Assembly (NCBI GenBank): GCA_021801025.1
Contig: JAJYYK010000003.1
Coordinates: 62,001-126,000, forward strand
Direction: 5' to 3'
From: Pseudomonadota bacterium
GTDB lineage: Bacteria; Pseudomonadota; Gammaproteobacteria; Burkholderiales; Sulfuriferulaceae
Length of the DNA: 64,000 nucleotides
Of this stretch, positions 15,487 through 24,789 are shown piece after piece. The first letter of the stretch is position 1, and each line of letters starts with the position of its first letter. Made by a program: the position numbers and the translations under genes. The notes beneath the pieces were generated by a model. That model worked only from the letters and a program-made list of their open reading frames with translations. It was not told the origin of the DNA and ran no database searches.

Positions 15487-18400
15487 ATGCCAGATTTTAC
15501 GTCTATCCCGGGCGGTGTTGCGCTGTCTCCATTCCGCCTCCAAAAATTGCATGCGGCGCTGCCTGATTACCTGTGCGAAGGTGCGCGTTTCTGGCACTTT
15601 ATTGAGACTGCGACGCCGCTGAACGCTGCGCAACAACAATTACTGTCGCAATTGCTGCATTATGGCACGCCATGGAACGCGACGGCACAGAGACAAGGGT
15701 TACTGGTTGCACCGCGTTTAGGCACGATTTCGCCCTGGTCATCCAAAGCGACTGAAATAGCCCTGCAATGCGGACTCAATACGATGCTACGCATTGAACG
15801 CGGTACAGTGTATTACTTCCACCGCCGCGATGGTGCGCCTTTTAGTGACGCTGACCGTCAGCACGTTGCGCCGCACATTCATGACCGCATGACCGAAACG
15901 CTGCTTGATGATTTAAGCCTCGCTCAATCCCTGTTTCAACATTTGCCTGCCCGTCCGCTGCTTGCCATTGATATTCACTCGGGTGGCCGCGCAGCATTGC
16001 AGACCGCCAATGAACAGATGGGCCTGGCTTTATCCCGTGATGAGGTGGATTATTTGCTGGAACAGTTTACCGCCATTGGCCGCAATCCGACCGATGTTGA
16101 GTTGATGATGTTCGCCCAGGCCAATTCAGAACATTGCCGTCACAAGATTTTTAACGCCAGCTGGACCATCGCAGGTGAGGCACAGCCGAATACCCTGTTT
16201 GGCATGATCCGCCACACCCATGCCCAGCATCCACACGGTACGATTGTGGCGTACTCGGACAATTCTTCGGTCATCGCAGGGGATCAGGCACAACGTTTTT
16301 ACCCGGATGCACGGGGGCAATACAGCCGTCATCCCGCGCTCACCCATATTTTGATGAAAGTGGAAACACACAACCACCCTACCGCAATTTCTCCCTTTGC
16401 AGGGGCTGCTACCGGTTCAGGCGGCGAAATTCGTGACGAAGGCGCAACTGGCACCGGTTCCAAACCGAAAGCCGGTTTATGCGGCTTTTCGGTTTCCAAC
16501 CTGCATATCCCCGCTTTCCTTCAACCCTGGGAAACGCATCACGGTGACACTGAAGGCTATGGCCGCCCTGCCCGCATCGCATCTGCCTTGCAGATCATGA
16601 TCGAAGGACCAATTGGTTCAGCTGCATTTAATAATGAGTTTGGCCGCCCCTGTCTGGCGGGTTACTTTCGCACTTTTGAGATGGAAAGTGAAGGTCATGT
16701 GCGCGGCTATCACAAACCCATCATGTTAGCGGGTGGCGTAGGAAATATTGATGCAGACCAGTGTTTCAAACATGACATCCCCGCCGGCGCATTACTGATT
16801 CAACTGGGCGGCCCGGGTATGCTGATCGGTTTGGGCGGCGGTGCCGCGTCCAGCATGAATACCGGCAACAACAGCGAAGCACTCGATTTTGATTCAGTAC
16901 AACGCGGCAATCCGGAAATGCAACGACGCGCGCAAGAAGTCATCGACCGTTGTTGGCAAATGGGCAATAACAATCCGGTTTTATCTATCCACGATGTCGG
17001 TGCAGGCGGCATTTCCAATGCTTTACCCGAATTGATCGATGGCGCTGGACGCGGCGCGCACATCGAACTTCGCCACGTCCCGCTGGAAGCCAGCGGCCTG
17101 TCGCCGCGAGAAATCTGGTGTAACGAAGCACAGGAACGCTATGTGTTAGCCATCTCCGCACACCGCCTGGACGAGTTTCGCCTGTTGTGCGAACGCGAAC
17201 GCTGCCCCTTTGCCGTGGTCGGTACGGCTCAAACCACATCGCACCTCACCGTGACCGACAGTTTGTTAGGTCAGCCTGCGGTGGATGTCGATTTGTCGGT
17301 GATTCTGGGCAAGCCACCACGCGTAAGCCGTGATACCGCTCGTCATGTCCCGCAATTAAACGCGCTCAACCTGACAGGGATCGCGCTCACGGAAGCCGCC
17401 TTGCGCGTCCTGCAACTACCCAGCGTGGCCTCCAAAGCTTTCCTGATCCATATTGGTGACCGCACGGTTGGCGGATTAACTGCTCGCGACCAACTGGTAG
17501 GGCCCTGGCAAGTGCCTGTCGCAGACGTAGCAGTGACCCACATGGATTTTGAAGGGCATCACGGCGAATGCTTTGCGCTGGGTGAGCGCACACCCCTGGC
17601 TTTAATCAACGCACCGGCCTCCGGGCGCATGGCCATTACTGAAGCACTGCTGAATATCGCTGCAGCGCGAATCAAAGACATCAGCGATATCAAGTTGTCC
17701 GCAAACTGGATGGCCGCAGCGGATTTCCCGGGCGAAGACGCAGCGCTGTTCGACACAGTACACGCAGTGGGCATGGAACTGTGCCCCGCACTGGGGATCA
17801 GCATTCCCGTCGGCAAGGATTCATTGTCCATGCAAACCCGTTGGGAGGATACGGGTGAAAACAAAGCCGTCACCTCACCGCTATCGCTGATCGTCAGCGC
17901 GTTTGCACCCACCCCCGATGTGCGCCACACTTTAACGCCCCAACTGCGCACTGACCAGGGTGAGACCGATTTAATTCTGATTGACCTCGGGCGCGGACGC
18001 GCCCGGCTGGGTGGCTCTGCACTGGCGCAGGTTTACCAACAAATCGGCGACCAAAGCCCGGACTTGCATTCCGCTCAACAGCTGCGCGCCGCTTTCCGTA
18101 CCCTGCAACACATCAACGCCCAGGGCTGGGTACTGGCCTACCATGACCGCTCAGACGGCGGATTATGGGCAACGCTGTGTGAAATGGCCTTTGCCGGACA
18201 TTGCGGCCTCACCATCGACACAGATGAACTGTGTTTGGACTACGTACGTGTTGAACTGGAAGCGAATGAACAACTTGACCTTGATGATACGTACACCCCA
18301 AGTCCTGAACAAATTCGCCAGCAATTATTACGCATTTTGTTCAATGAAGAACCTGGTGTGGTATTACAGGTACGGCGTGAATATACGACCTCGGTCATGA

Positions 18401-19449
18401 ATGCTTTTTTTGAGGCCGGTTTACGCAGTGAGTTTCACGTCATCGGTACACTCAACCTGCATGACCGCATCACCGTGGTACGCAACAATCAGCCCGTGAT
18501 GGATTTTGAACGCGCAACACTTTACACTGCATGGAACGCAAGCAGTTACCATATTCAGCGCCTGCGCGACAACCCGGAATGTGCCGAGAGCGAGTTCGCT
18601 CAAATACAAAACCCCAACGATCCGGGACGTTTTGTACGACTCAACTTTGACCCGGAACAAGTCTTTACCATCGGCGGACACCGGCCACGCATTGCCATTT
18701 TGAGGGAACAAGGCGTTAATGGACATACCGAAATGGCTGCAGCGTTTGATCGGGCCGGATTCGATGCCATCGATGTGCACATGAGCGACATACTTTCTGG
18801 CCGCATTTCGCTGATGGAGTTTCGCGCTTTGGCTGCCTGTGGCGGGTTTTCCTACGGTGATGTCCTGGGCGCGGGCGAAGGCTGGGCAAAATCGATTTTG
18901 TTCAACCCTCGCGCACGCGAACAATTCGAAGCCTTTTTTCATCGCCATGACAGTTTAACGCTCGGGGTGTGCAACGGTTGCCAGATGATGAGCAATCTCA
19001 AATCCATCATTCCTGGCGCGCAACACTGGCCGAAATTTACCCGTAACCGTTCGGAACAGTTTGAAGCGCGTTTGGTCTTGGTCGAAATCGACCCCAGCCC
19101 TTCCGTATTCCTGCGAAACATGGCAGGCAGCCAAATGCCTGTCGTCATCGCTCACGGCGAAGGTTTGGCCGATTTTAGCCTTACCGGCGACGACGCCCAG
19201 CGTATCGATGTGATGCACTATATCGATCATCACGGTCAGTCCACGGAAACTTATCCCTGCAACCCCAACGGTTCACCGCGAGGTTTAACGGGTGTAACGA
19301 CTGAAGATGGACGTGTAACCATCATGATGCCTCACCCAGAACGCCTGTTCCGTCGCAGCCAGCACAGCTGGTATCCTGACGGTGCCGGAGAAAACGGTCC
19401 TTGGTTACGTATGTTCCAAAATGCCCGCACATGGATAGGTGAAGCATGA
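15487..19449 (+). CDS. purL: phosphoribosylformylglycinamidine synthase PurL (large, fused form)
   Basis: This 1320-residue enzyme has the full proteobacterial large-PurL layout and makes FGAM from FGAR, glutamine and ATP in purine synthesis. An N-terminal PurS-like domain precedes the AIRS-like synthase core ([50 protein letters not shown]). A C-terminal class I glutamine amidotransferase follows, with nucleophile Cys in [13 protein letters not shown] and the His/Glu pair in [11 protein letters not shown]. Length and motifs are normal. The stop overlaps the start of the next gene (ATGA). Confidence 0.98.
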   Translation: MPDFTSIPGGVALSPFRLQKLHAALPDYLCEGARFWHFIETATPLNAAQQQLLSQLLHYGTPWNATAQRQGLLVAPRLGTISPWSSKATEIALQCGLNTMLRIERGTVYYFHRRDGAPFSDADRQHVAPHIHDRMTETLLDDLSLAQSLFQHLPARPLLAIDIHSGGRAALQTANEQMGLALSRDEVDYLLEQFTAIGRNPTDVELMMFAQANSEHCRHKIFNASWTIAGEAQPNTLFGMIRHTHAQHPHGTIVAYSDNSSVIAGDQAQRFYPDARGQYSRHPALTHILMKVETHNHPTAISPFAGAATGSGGEIRDEGATGTGSKPKAGLCGFSVSNLHIPAFLQPWETHHGDTEGYGRPARIASALQIMIEGPIGSAAFNNEFGRPCLAGYFRTFEMESEGHVRGYHKPIMLAGGVGNIDADQCFKHDIPAGALLIQLGGPGMLIGLGGGAASSMNTGNNSEALDFDSVQRGNPEMQRRAQEVIDRCWQMGNNNPVLSIHDVGAGGISNALPELIDGAGRGAHIELRHVPLEASGLSPREIWCNEAQERYVLAISAHRLDEFRLLCERERCPFAVVGTAQTTSHLTVTDSLLGQPAVDVDLSVILGKPPRVSRDTARHVPQLNALNLTGIALTEAALRVLQLPSVASKAFLIHIGDRTVGGLTARDQLVGPWQVPVADVAVTHMDFEGHHGECFALGERTPLALINAPASGRMAITEALLNIAAARIKDISDIKLSANWMAAADFPGEDAALFDTVHAVGMELCPALGISIPVGKDSLSMQTRWEDTGENKAVTSPLSLIVSAFAPTPDVRHTLTPQLRTDQGETDLILIDLGRGRARLGGSALAQVYQQIGDQSPDLHSAQQLRAAFRTLQHINAQGWVLAYHDRSDGGLWATLCEMAFAGHCGLTIDTDELCLDYVRVELEANEQLDLDDTYTPSPEQIRQQLLRILFNEEPGVVLQVRREYTTSVMNAFFEAGLRSEFHVIGTLNLHDRITVVRNNQPVMDFERATLYTAWNASSYHIQRLRDNPECAESEFAQIQNPNDPGRFVRLNFDPEQVFTIGGHRPRIAILREQGVNGHTEMAAAFDRAGFDAIDVHMSDILSGRISLMEFRALAACGGFSYGDVLGAGEGWAKSILFNPRAREQFEAFFHRHDSLTLGVCNGCQMMSNLKSIIPGAQHWPKFTRNRSEQFEARLVLVEIDPSPSVFLRNMAGSQMPVVIAHGEGLADFSLTGDDAQRIDVMHYIDHHGQSTETYPCNPNGSPRGLTGVTTEDGRVTIMMPHPERLFRRSQHSWYPDGAGENGPWLRMFQNARTWIGEA

Positions 19450-19880
19450 TTACAACCACTCCCTTACGCCGTTTTACTGCCGAAGAACTCCGGGCACGCG
19501 ATACCGAACTGGGTGTCGCTGACGAACATTGGTATAACGATGATGAACTTGATGCGCTTGAACAGCAAAACCCTCTGCTGTCCGCTCGCATCGCACAACG
19601 GCAAACCAGACTTGCTCGCTTACAGGGCCACATTGCGCCCGGCGATGCCCCGCCGCTGACAACGGAAGGATTGACAATCGTTCTGGAAGAAGCGCGCAGC
19701 GTACTTTTACGTGATGGCGGAGACCTGGAGCTGGTGGATTTTTCTGGTACCGTTGTGCGTGTACGCCTGAAAGGTGCCTGCACTGGTTGTCCCAACTCTG
19801 TGCTTGATTTAAAAAACGTGGTCGAAACCATCGTGCGGCGCACCTATCCGCAGGTGACGGACGTGAGAAACACCTATTGA
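19446..19880 (+). CDS. NifU C-terminal-domain protein (Fe-S scaffold-like)
   Basis: This 144-residue protein has a variable N-terminal half (charged helices, [22 protein letters not shown]) and a C-terminal NifU-like domain: [44 protein letters not shown]. The CxxC in ACTGCPNS is the Fe-S-binding motif. It probably delivers or stores [4Fe-4S] clusters. Coupling to purL (4-base overlap) is curious, because the large PurL is not an Fe-S protein; purF-type enzymes of the pathway can be. The end is convergent with the DUF3106 gene. Confidence 0.9.
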   Translation: MITTTPLRRFTAEELRARDTELGVADEHWYNDDELDALEQQNPLLSARIAQRQTRLARLQGHIAPGDAPPLTTEGLTIVLEEARSVLLRDGGDLELVDFSGTVVRVRLKGACTGCPNSVLDLKNVVETIVRRTYPQVTDVRNTY

Positions 19881-19936
19881 ACGACAAAGTCTCTGTTGTA
19901 GATGCGTGCTGAAATTCGGGTTAATACCACTCAAGC

Positions 19937-20422
19937 TCAAGGGTGGGCAGGGAAAGTCGTCCGAACCGGGTTATTGTGGGCAGGAACAGGACTTGCAACG
20001 GTCGTCGTCGCAGAAACTGTCGTTGTGGCAACTGGCATACCCGGCGCAACAATAGGCGGATAAGTTTTCATCAGTTCTTTTTTAACGATCTGCCGTTTTG
20101 ATTTGGGTAACTGCTTAAATTTCAGATAGTTTTTCCGTGCCAATTCACGCTGCTCGGGTGTCATTGAGCTCCACACAATCAGGCGCCGCTGAAAACGCTG
20201 TTGTTGTTCGGGTTTCAGTTTGGGGTACTTCGCCGCGACGGCCAACAGACGGGAGCGCTGCAAGTCGGACATACCCGCCCACTTCTGCGCCACGGGTGCC
20301 AGCACCGATTGTTGTGCGGGCGTAAGCCCCTGCCACGATGGCGTAGCAGCCCATGCCCATCCGGACACGAGCAGCCAGCCGCCCAGCAACAGGGCTAGTT
20401 GTTGGAGTCGCCGCTGGTCCAT
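19937..20422 (-). CDS. DUF3106 family periplasmic protein
   Basis: This 161-residue protein has a signal peptide (LALLLGGWLLVSGWAWAATP) and the DUF3106 core WQGLTPAQQSVLAPVAQKWAGMSDLQRSRLLAVA, with repeated WxxLTPxQQ-type helices (SSMTPEQRELARKNYLKFKQL). The C-terminal 40 residues are Val/Thr/Pro-rich and probably disordered. The helical pattern resembles Spy/CpxP-like periplasmic proteins, but the function is unknown. It is the last gene of the sigma factor-DUF3619-DUF3106 operon, overlapping DUF3619 by 28 bases. Confidence 0.9.
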   Translation of the reverse strand: MDQRRLQQLALLLGGWLLVSGWAWAATPSWQGLTPAQQSVLAPVAQKWAGMSDLQRSRLLAVAAKYPKLKPEQQQRFQRRLIVWSSMTPEQRELARKNYLKFKQLPKSKRQIVKKELMKTYPPIVAPGMPVATTTVSATTTVASPVPAHNNPVRTTFPAHP

Positions 20423-20775
20423 TTGTTCAGATGGTTGTCCAAATAAGCATTCACTGGCAAATCGCCGGTCAACAAAGCCGCATCGACATCTGCCGTGTCA
20501 TCATTGCCATTGGACGAAGATTGCCACATCGCCACGGCAACACCCAACAACAAAACCAGCAACATCCCCACAGTACCCGCACGATGTTGTCGTACCCACC
20601 CAATCACCGCCAAGCCATGTGCTGAGTGCACCGCATGTTCATGCGACTTCAACCGCGCAAGATCACGGGCACGGAAACGGGCAGACTCCAGCCGCTCCAC
20701 CACTTCCGGGCGTAACTCAGTCAGACCCACGTCAAGTTTCATCACCAATTGTTTAGCGAAAGCTTCTTCATTCAT
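20395..20775 (-). CDS. DUF3619 family membrane protein
   Basis: This 126-residue protein has a cytoplasmic N-terminal half (MNEEAFAKQLVMKLDVGLTEL, then SARFRARDLARLKSHEHA) and one transmembrane helix near residues 68-83 (GTVGMLLVLLLGVAVAMW), then a short periplasmic tail with DVDAALLTGDLPVNAYLDN. The topology and position directly after an ECF sigma gene (8-base overlap) make it a candidate anti-sigma or sigma-linked membrane sensor; this is inference. Confidence 0.9.
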   Translation of the reverse strand: MNEEAFAKQLVMKLDVGLTELRPEVVERLESARFRARDLARLKSHEHAVHSAHGLAVIGWVRQHRAGTVGMLLVLLLGVAVAMWQSSSNGNDDTADVDAALLTGDLPVNAYLDNHLNKWTSGDSNN

Positions 20776-21331
20776 AGCTCGAGCCTTTATTTTTTAACAT
20801 CGTAGCCAAAGCATGTACCGCCCGGGAACAGTGGGTTTTCACACTGCCTTCGGAACACCCCATTACTGTGGCCGTTTCTGCAACATCCATCTCTTCCCAG
20901 TAACGCAGCAGAAACGCTTCTCGTTGACGTCCCGGCAATTTTTCTATCGCTTTTTGGATAGAAGCCAAACTTTTATCCGTTGCCAACACATAAAATGGGT
21001 CTGAATTAACATCGGTGGCTTGCACATGCTCCATCGGATCATGATCTTCCTGACCTTCTTGCCCTGAAGCAAAAAAAGACATGGGACTCACCCAGAAATT
21101 GCGCACTTTTTGCCGTCGATAATAATCGCGGATCGTGTTTTGCAAAATCCGCTGAAACAGCAAAGGCAATTCATTTTCGGGGGCATCGGGGTATTTCTCA
21201 GCCAATTTCATCATGGCATCTTGCACAATATCCAAAGCACCCTGCTCGTCACGCACGGCATAAACTGCCTGACGAAAAGCCTTTCGCTCCACGCCCGCCA
21301 AAAAGTGCGACAATCGGTCCGCTGCGTTCAT
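20768..21331 (-). CDS. RNA polymerase sigma factor, sigma-70 family ECF type
   Basis: From the ATG at 21331 the protein has about 187 residues. Region 2 is seen in LDIVQDAMMKLAEKYPDAP and RILQNTIRDYYRRQKVRNFW, and region 4 in AIEKLPGRQREAFLLRYWEEMDVAETATVMGCSEGSVKTHCSRAV, with a helix-turn-helix. A 40-residue acidic linker (GQEGQEDHDPMEHVQATDVNSD) separates them. It initiates transcription of an unknown regulon, probably linked to envelope stress given its DUF3619/DUF3106 partners. The start is uncertain: ATG codons at 21343 and 21331 are both possible, and neither has a strong ribosome-binding site. Confidence 0.92.
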   Translation of the reverse strand: MNAADRLSHFLAGVERKAFRQAVYAVRDEQGALDIVQDAMMKLAEKYPDAPENELPLLFQRILQNTIRDYYRRQKVRNFWVSPMSFFASGQEGQEDHDPMEHVQATDVNSDPFYVLATDKSLASIQKAIEKLPGRQREAFLLRYWEEMDVAETATVMGCSEGSVKTHCSRAVHALATMLKNKGSSYE

Positions 21332-21404
21332 GGACGAAACCATTGATAGCAAAATGCGCTGACACCCGCATTTCCGGTGCCACAAAATAATGTAGACTGA
21401 ACGA

Positions 21405-22343
21405 TCAATGCAAACTCATCCCGGCCCAAGCCAATGGGTTAACATTATTGGCCAGGGTCATACCAATTTTACGGGTTAACCGGTCGGCCAAGCCATTTTG
21501 TGGTGTGTAATCAACCAGTTTTTTTGCATGAATGACATCACGCGCAACATCATCAACGCTACCAAAGCCATCGGCCAAACCCAGTTTCACGCTGGTCGCA
21601 CCGGTCCAGACCAAACCACTGAACATCTCCGGTGTTTCTTTCAAACGTGCACCACGACCATCACGCACAGCCTGAATAAATTGCTGATGTATTTCCTCAA
21701 GCATGGTCTGCGCATAAGCTTGTTGTTTGGGGTTTACCGGCGAAAAGGGGTCCAAAAAGCCTTTATTCGCGCCCGCTGTCAACAAGCGGCGTTCCACGCC
21801 CAGCTTATCCATGGTCCCGGTGAAACCAAAGCCATCCATCAACACGCCGATAGAACCCACCAGGCTGGCTTTGTTCACATAAATACGGTCTGCCGCCACC
21901 GCAACGTAATACCCCCCTGATGCGCAAAGGTCGTCGACCACCACATACAGCGGTATATCTGGATGCTGTTTACGCAAGCGAAGCATGGCGTCATAAATTT
22001 GCCCTGCCTGTACCGGACTCCCTCCTGGACTGTTAATACGAAGAATCACGCCTTGTGTGTCTTTGTCATGAAATGCAGCTGTCAATCCTTCAATGATGTC
22101 GTCAGCATTGACCTCATTGCTGGCGATGGTGCCTTTGAGATTCACCAGGGCCGTGTGCTTTCCACCGACATCCAAACCATTGTCGCTCAACCAGCCCGAT
22201 GCAGACAAAATGGAAAACACCACAAAAATAACCAGCAAGGATTTAAAGAAAATGCCCCAGCGTCGGGCAAGTCTTTGTTCCTTCACCGTCGCAAGCAGCA
22301 CCTTTTGCACCACTTCACGTTCCCAATGATTCTCGGATTCAGC
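21405..22343 (-). CDS. sppA: signal peptide peptidase SppA-type S49 protease
   Basis: The ATG at 22343 follows GAGGAAAGTGGCT, giving 312 residues; an upstream in-frame start lacks a ribosome-binding site. A transmembrane helix lies near residues 38-55 (FFKSLLVIFVVFSILSASGW). The S49 core has the catalytic serine in CASGGYYVAVAADRIYVN and the GSIGVLMDGFGFTG motif that follows it. It digests leftover signal peptides in the inner membrane, with the active site in the periplasm. It is a short SppA of the kind that forms octamers. It is transcribed after gph. Confidence 0.93.
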   Translation of the reverse strand, partial: AESENHWEREVVQKVLLATVKEQRLARRWGIFFKSLLVIFVVFSILSASGWLSDNGLDVGGKHTALVNLKGTIASNEVNADDIIEGLTAAFHDKDTQGVILRINSPGGSPVQAGQIYDAMLRLRKQHPDIPLYVVVDDLCASGGYYVAVAADRIYVNKASLVGSIGVLMDGFGFTGTMDKLGVERRLLTAGANKGFLDPFSPVNPKQQAYAQTMLEEIHQQFIQAVRDGRGARLKETPEMFSGLVWTGATSVKLGLADGFGSVDDVARDVIHAKKLVDYTPQNGLADRLTRKIGMTLANNVNPLAWAGMSLH

Positions 22344-22423
22344 CATAGCCACTTTCCTCTGCAAGTATTAACACGATCCAACCAGAATTTCGTAAATGCC
22401 GCAAGTGCACATTAAACCATCAC

Positions 22424-23098
22424 TCACGCATGTTGCGCCAGCCAGGACGCCAATTCCAGAAAACTTTTGACCACACACAACGGCTCATATTCCTGCAAAG
22501 TGCTTTCATCATGTGCGCCGTAACTGACCCCCACAGCCGGGACGCCCGCATTGCGCGCCATTTCGAGATCATGACTGGTGTCGCCAATCATTAAAGTTCT
22601 TTCAGGGGTGACATCGCACAAGGCCATAAGCTCTTGCAACATTGCCGGGTGCGGCTTGGAAAAACTTTCCTCACCACAGCGTGAGGCATGAAAAAACTTG
22701 CGCAGGCCACTCTGATCCAGCGCGCGGTCCAAACCATGACGATTTTTCCCCGTCGCCACAGTCACCCAATAACCTGCATTATGGAGGCGCGGAATCGTTT
22801 CGGCAACGCCTTCGAATAAAGGCAGTGCGTGGTCATTTCCCAAAAAATGAAACCGGTAACGCGCTGCCAGCGCAGGATACTCATCCGGCGACAACTGCGG
22901 CTGTAATTGGGCGATGGCCTGGTTCAAGCCTAAACCGATGATATGACGGGCTTCCGCTTCGCTGGGTACCGGCAAATTTAAATCTGCACAGGCCGCACGT
23001 ATGGATGTTGCAATCACAGCCGTTGAGTCCATGAGCGTACCGTCCCAATCAAAAACCAGCAAATCAAATTGCCTGGTATTTTTCGAATCCTTAGCCAT
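22424..23098 (-). CDS. gph: HAD-family phosphatase, Gph-like
   Basis: This 224-residue HAD hydrolase shows motif I DLLVFDWDGTLMDS, a Lys in VTVATGKNRHGLDRAL and motif IV MIGDTSHDLEMARNAGVPAVGVSYG. The cap domain and length fit phosphoglycolate phosphatase-like enzymes. Phosphoglycolate removal would suit an organism with RuBisCO, but related enzymes have other substrates and this context (after rluC, before sppA) is conserved in betaproteobacteria for a general HAD gene. Its start overlaps the rluC stop by 8 bases. Confidence 0.88.
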   Translation of the reverse strand: MAKDSKNTRQFDLLVFDWDGTLMDSTAVIATSIRAACADLNLPVPSEAEARHIIGLGLNQAIAQLQPQLSPDEYPALAARYRFHFLGNDHALPLFEGVAETIPRLHNAGYWVTVATGKNRHGLDRALDQSGLRKFFHASRCGEESFSKPHPAMLQELMALCDVTPERTLMIGDTSHDLEMARNAGVPAVGVSYGAHDESTLQEYEPLCVVKSFLELASWLAQHA

Positions 23099-24053
23099 TT
23101 CTTTTATTACCTTTCAATCCATCCATAAATTGTTGCAAGTTTGAAGGCAAAGGTACTTCCAGTTCCAGAAATTCACCCGTGATGGGATGAGAAAAGGCAA
23201 CCCGCCACGCGTGCAAAAACATACGTTTTAGCCCACGACGCGCCAACTCGTGATTCAGGCTGAAATCACCATATTTATCATCCCCCGCGATCGGAAAACC
23301 ATTGTGCGCCAAATGCACACGAATTTGATGCGTGCGTCCCGTTTTCAACTCGGCCTCCAACAGGGCAAAATCATCACGTGATTCTTGCAATCGAAACACC
23401 GTATGCGAAGGTTTCCCATCGGCGCTCACCATGACACGCCGTTCGCCCTCGGGGTTCAAATACTTGTGTAATGCCAGCGTCACATGCTGCACCGGATTTG
23501 TCCAGTGGCCGTGCACCAGTGCCAAATAACGTTTATTGATTTTTCCTTCCCGAAACATATCATGCAAACGTACCAGGGCACTGCGGCGACACGCCAGCAA
23601 CAACAGACCGGAAGTGTCCCGATCGAGGCGATGCGCCAACTCCAAAAAACGGCACTCTGGCAATTCAGCACGCAGCTGTTCAATCACACCCAAACTGATC
23701 CCGCTACCGCCATGCACGGCCATCCCTGCCGGCTTGTTCAGCACAATTATTGACTCATCGCGGTAAACGATATGTGGAACCAGACGTCGGCTACTCCAGG
23801 CATTGACAGCGGGTGCAGCAGGTACTTCTCCTCTGCGAACGGGAGGAATACGCACAGCCTCACCCAGCAGCAATTTATACGACGCATCCACGCGCGCCTT
23901 GTCGACGCGCACTTGTCCCGTTCTCAACAAACGGTAAATGTGACTTTTTGGCACACCTTTAAGGTGAGACAACAAAAAATTATCGATGCGCTGGCCTTCG
24001 GATGTCTCATCAATTTTGACAAATGTGACAGATTCTTTGCGTAAATCATTCAT
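23091..24053 (-). CDS. rluC: 23S rRNA pseudouridine synthase RluC
   Basis: This 320-residue protein has an N-terminal S4 domain (QRIDNFLLSHLKGVPKSHIYRLLRTGQVRVD) and a RluA-type synthase domain with the catalytic aspartate in ELAHRLDRDTSGLLLLA. RluC makes pseudouridines 955, 2504 and 2580 of 23S rRNA (E. coli numbering). It is divergent from rne across 736 bases, as in many proteobacteria. The end includes GLKRMFLHAWRVAFSHPITGE. Its stop overlaps the HAD gene. Confidence 0.95.
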   Translation of the reverse strand: MNDLRKESVTFVKIDETSEGQRIDNFLLSHLKGVPKSHIYRLLRTGQVRVDKARVDASYKLLLGEAVRIPPVRRGEVPAAPAVNAWSSRRLVPHIVYRDESIIVLNKPAGMAVHGGSGISLGVIEQLRAELPECRFLELAHRLDRDTSGLLLLACRRSALVRLHDMFREGKINKRYLALVHGHWTNPVQHVTLALHKYLNPEGERRVMVSADGKPSHTVFRLQESRDDFALLEAELKTGRTHQIRVHLAHNGFPIAGDDKYGDFSLNHELARRGLKRMFLHAWRVAFSHPITGEFLELEVPLPSNLQQFMDGLKGNKRNG

Positions 24054-24789
24054 TTTGCTTATACTGTCAACTCTTATTGTGATGGCTACCGCTTTGTTCA
24101 GCTTAATTTTAAATTGTTGATCAGGCTGTTATTATCTTTAAGTCATAACACACCGGTTAATTTCGCTCACCGGAACCTTGAATCAAGCAGGATGCGGAGA
24201 TTATACACCTCATCATGCCCCAGCATGGTAAGCGCAGCACCTTCGGTAAGGCGCACGCTCTCAAGTAGCGATCGATGTTATACAATTTAAGCGCGCGAAA
24301 CGCTACAAAACTGATTCGCGTTCATTCGCACCTGCCGTATGGGTGAAGAGTAACCCGTTTGTATTGAAGGCATAAAGGCGCCTCTAAAATTTTTTGGATA
24401 TCATGTCAGACGCACAAAACGAAATGCTTGAACAATGCTGTTTCGGTGCAGACTAACCTGAACGTAGCAAATGTCTTGCGGAAACCAATACCGCGCAACA
24501 TGGCAATGTACCCAAGTAATCAATTTTAGATGTGCCAACAAAACCAATGAACCAAAATAATTTGCCCCATCTACCGACCGCTTACCCTGTTCACGCCATC
24601 TGTTTGGACGTGCGGCATGAATTGCCAAGCAGTGCATTGCTCCAGTCTGTTCACTGGATCAAAGACCATGCTAAGCACCCCCATATTTTACGGACGTCAT
24701 ACATTGCTACACAAACAAAGCATGTCACACGTCCCGATTGGTGGAGGCAGGCCTGAACCCGTGCTATCGCGCGCGGGAGAATTTACACA
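24054..24789 (+). promoter_or_regulatory. divergent rluC/rne intergenic region and long rne leader
   Basis: No supported gene lies in these 736 bases. In E. coli the corresponding region holds the rne promoters and a 361-base leader with hairpins through which RNase E controls its own mRNA. Here a hairpin CCGGT (24153-24157)/ACCGG (24169-24173) and a hairpin next to the rne start (24758-24777) are visible. A 74-codon open frame at 24532-24756 has no known similarity and is judged to be chance. Autoregulation is by analogy. Confidence 0.6.
24758..24777 (+). promoter_or_regulatory. hairpin overlapping the rne ribosome-binding site
   Basis: CCCGTGC (24758-24764) can pair with GCGCGGG (24771-24777) with one G-U pair and a 6-base loop. 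The right arm overlaps GGGAGA (24775-24780), the ribosome-binding sequence 9 bases before the rne ATG. This could limit rne translation. Confidence 0.5.

Noticed and set aside
20220-20756. 178-codon plus-strand frame opposite DUF3106/DUF3619
   Set aside because: Low-complexity His/Pro/Thr composition, no start signal, and both minus-strand genes have known families.
24532-24756. 74-codon frame in the rne leader
   Set aside because: No family, no ribosome-binding site, and the region is a known type of noncoding leader in other proteobacteria.
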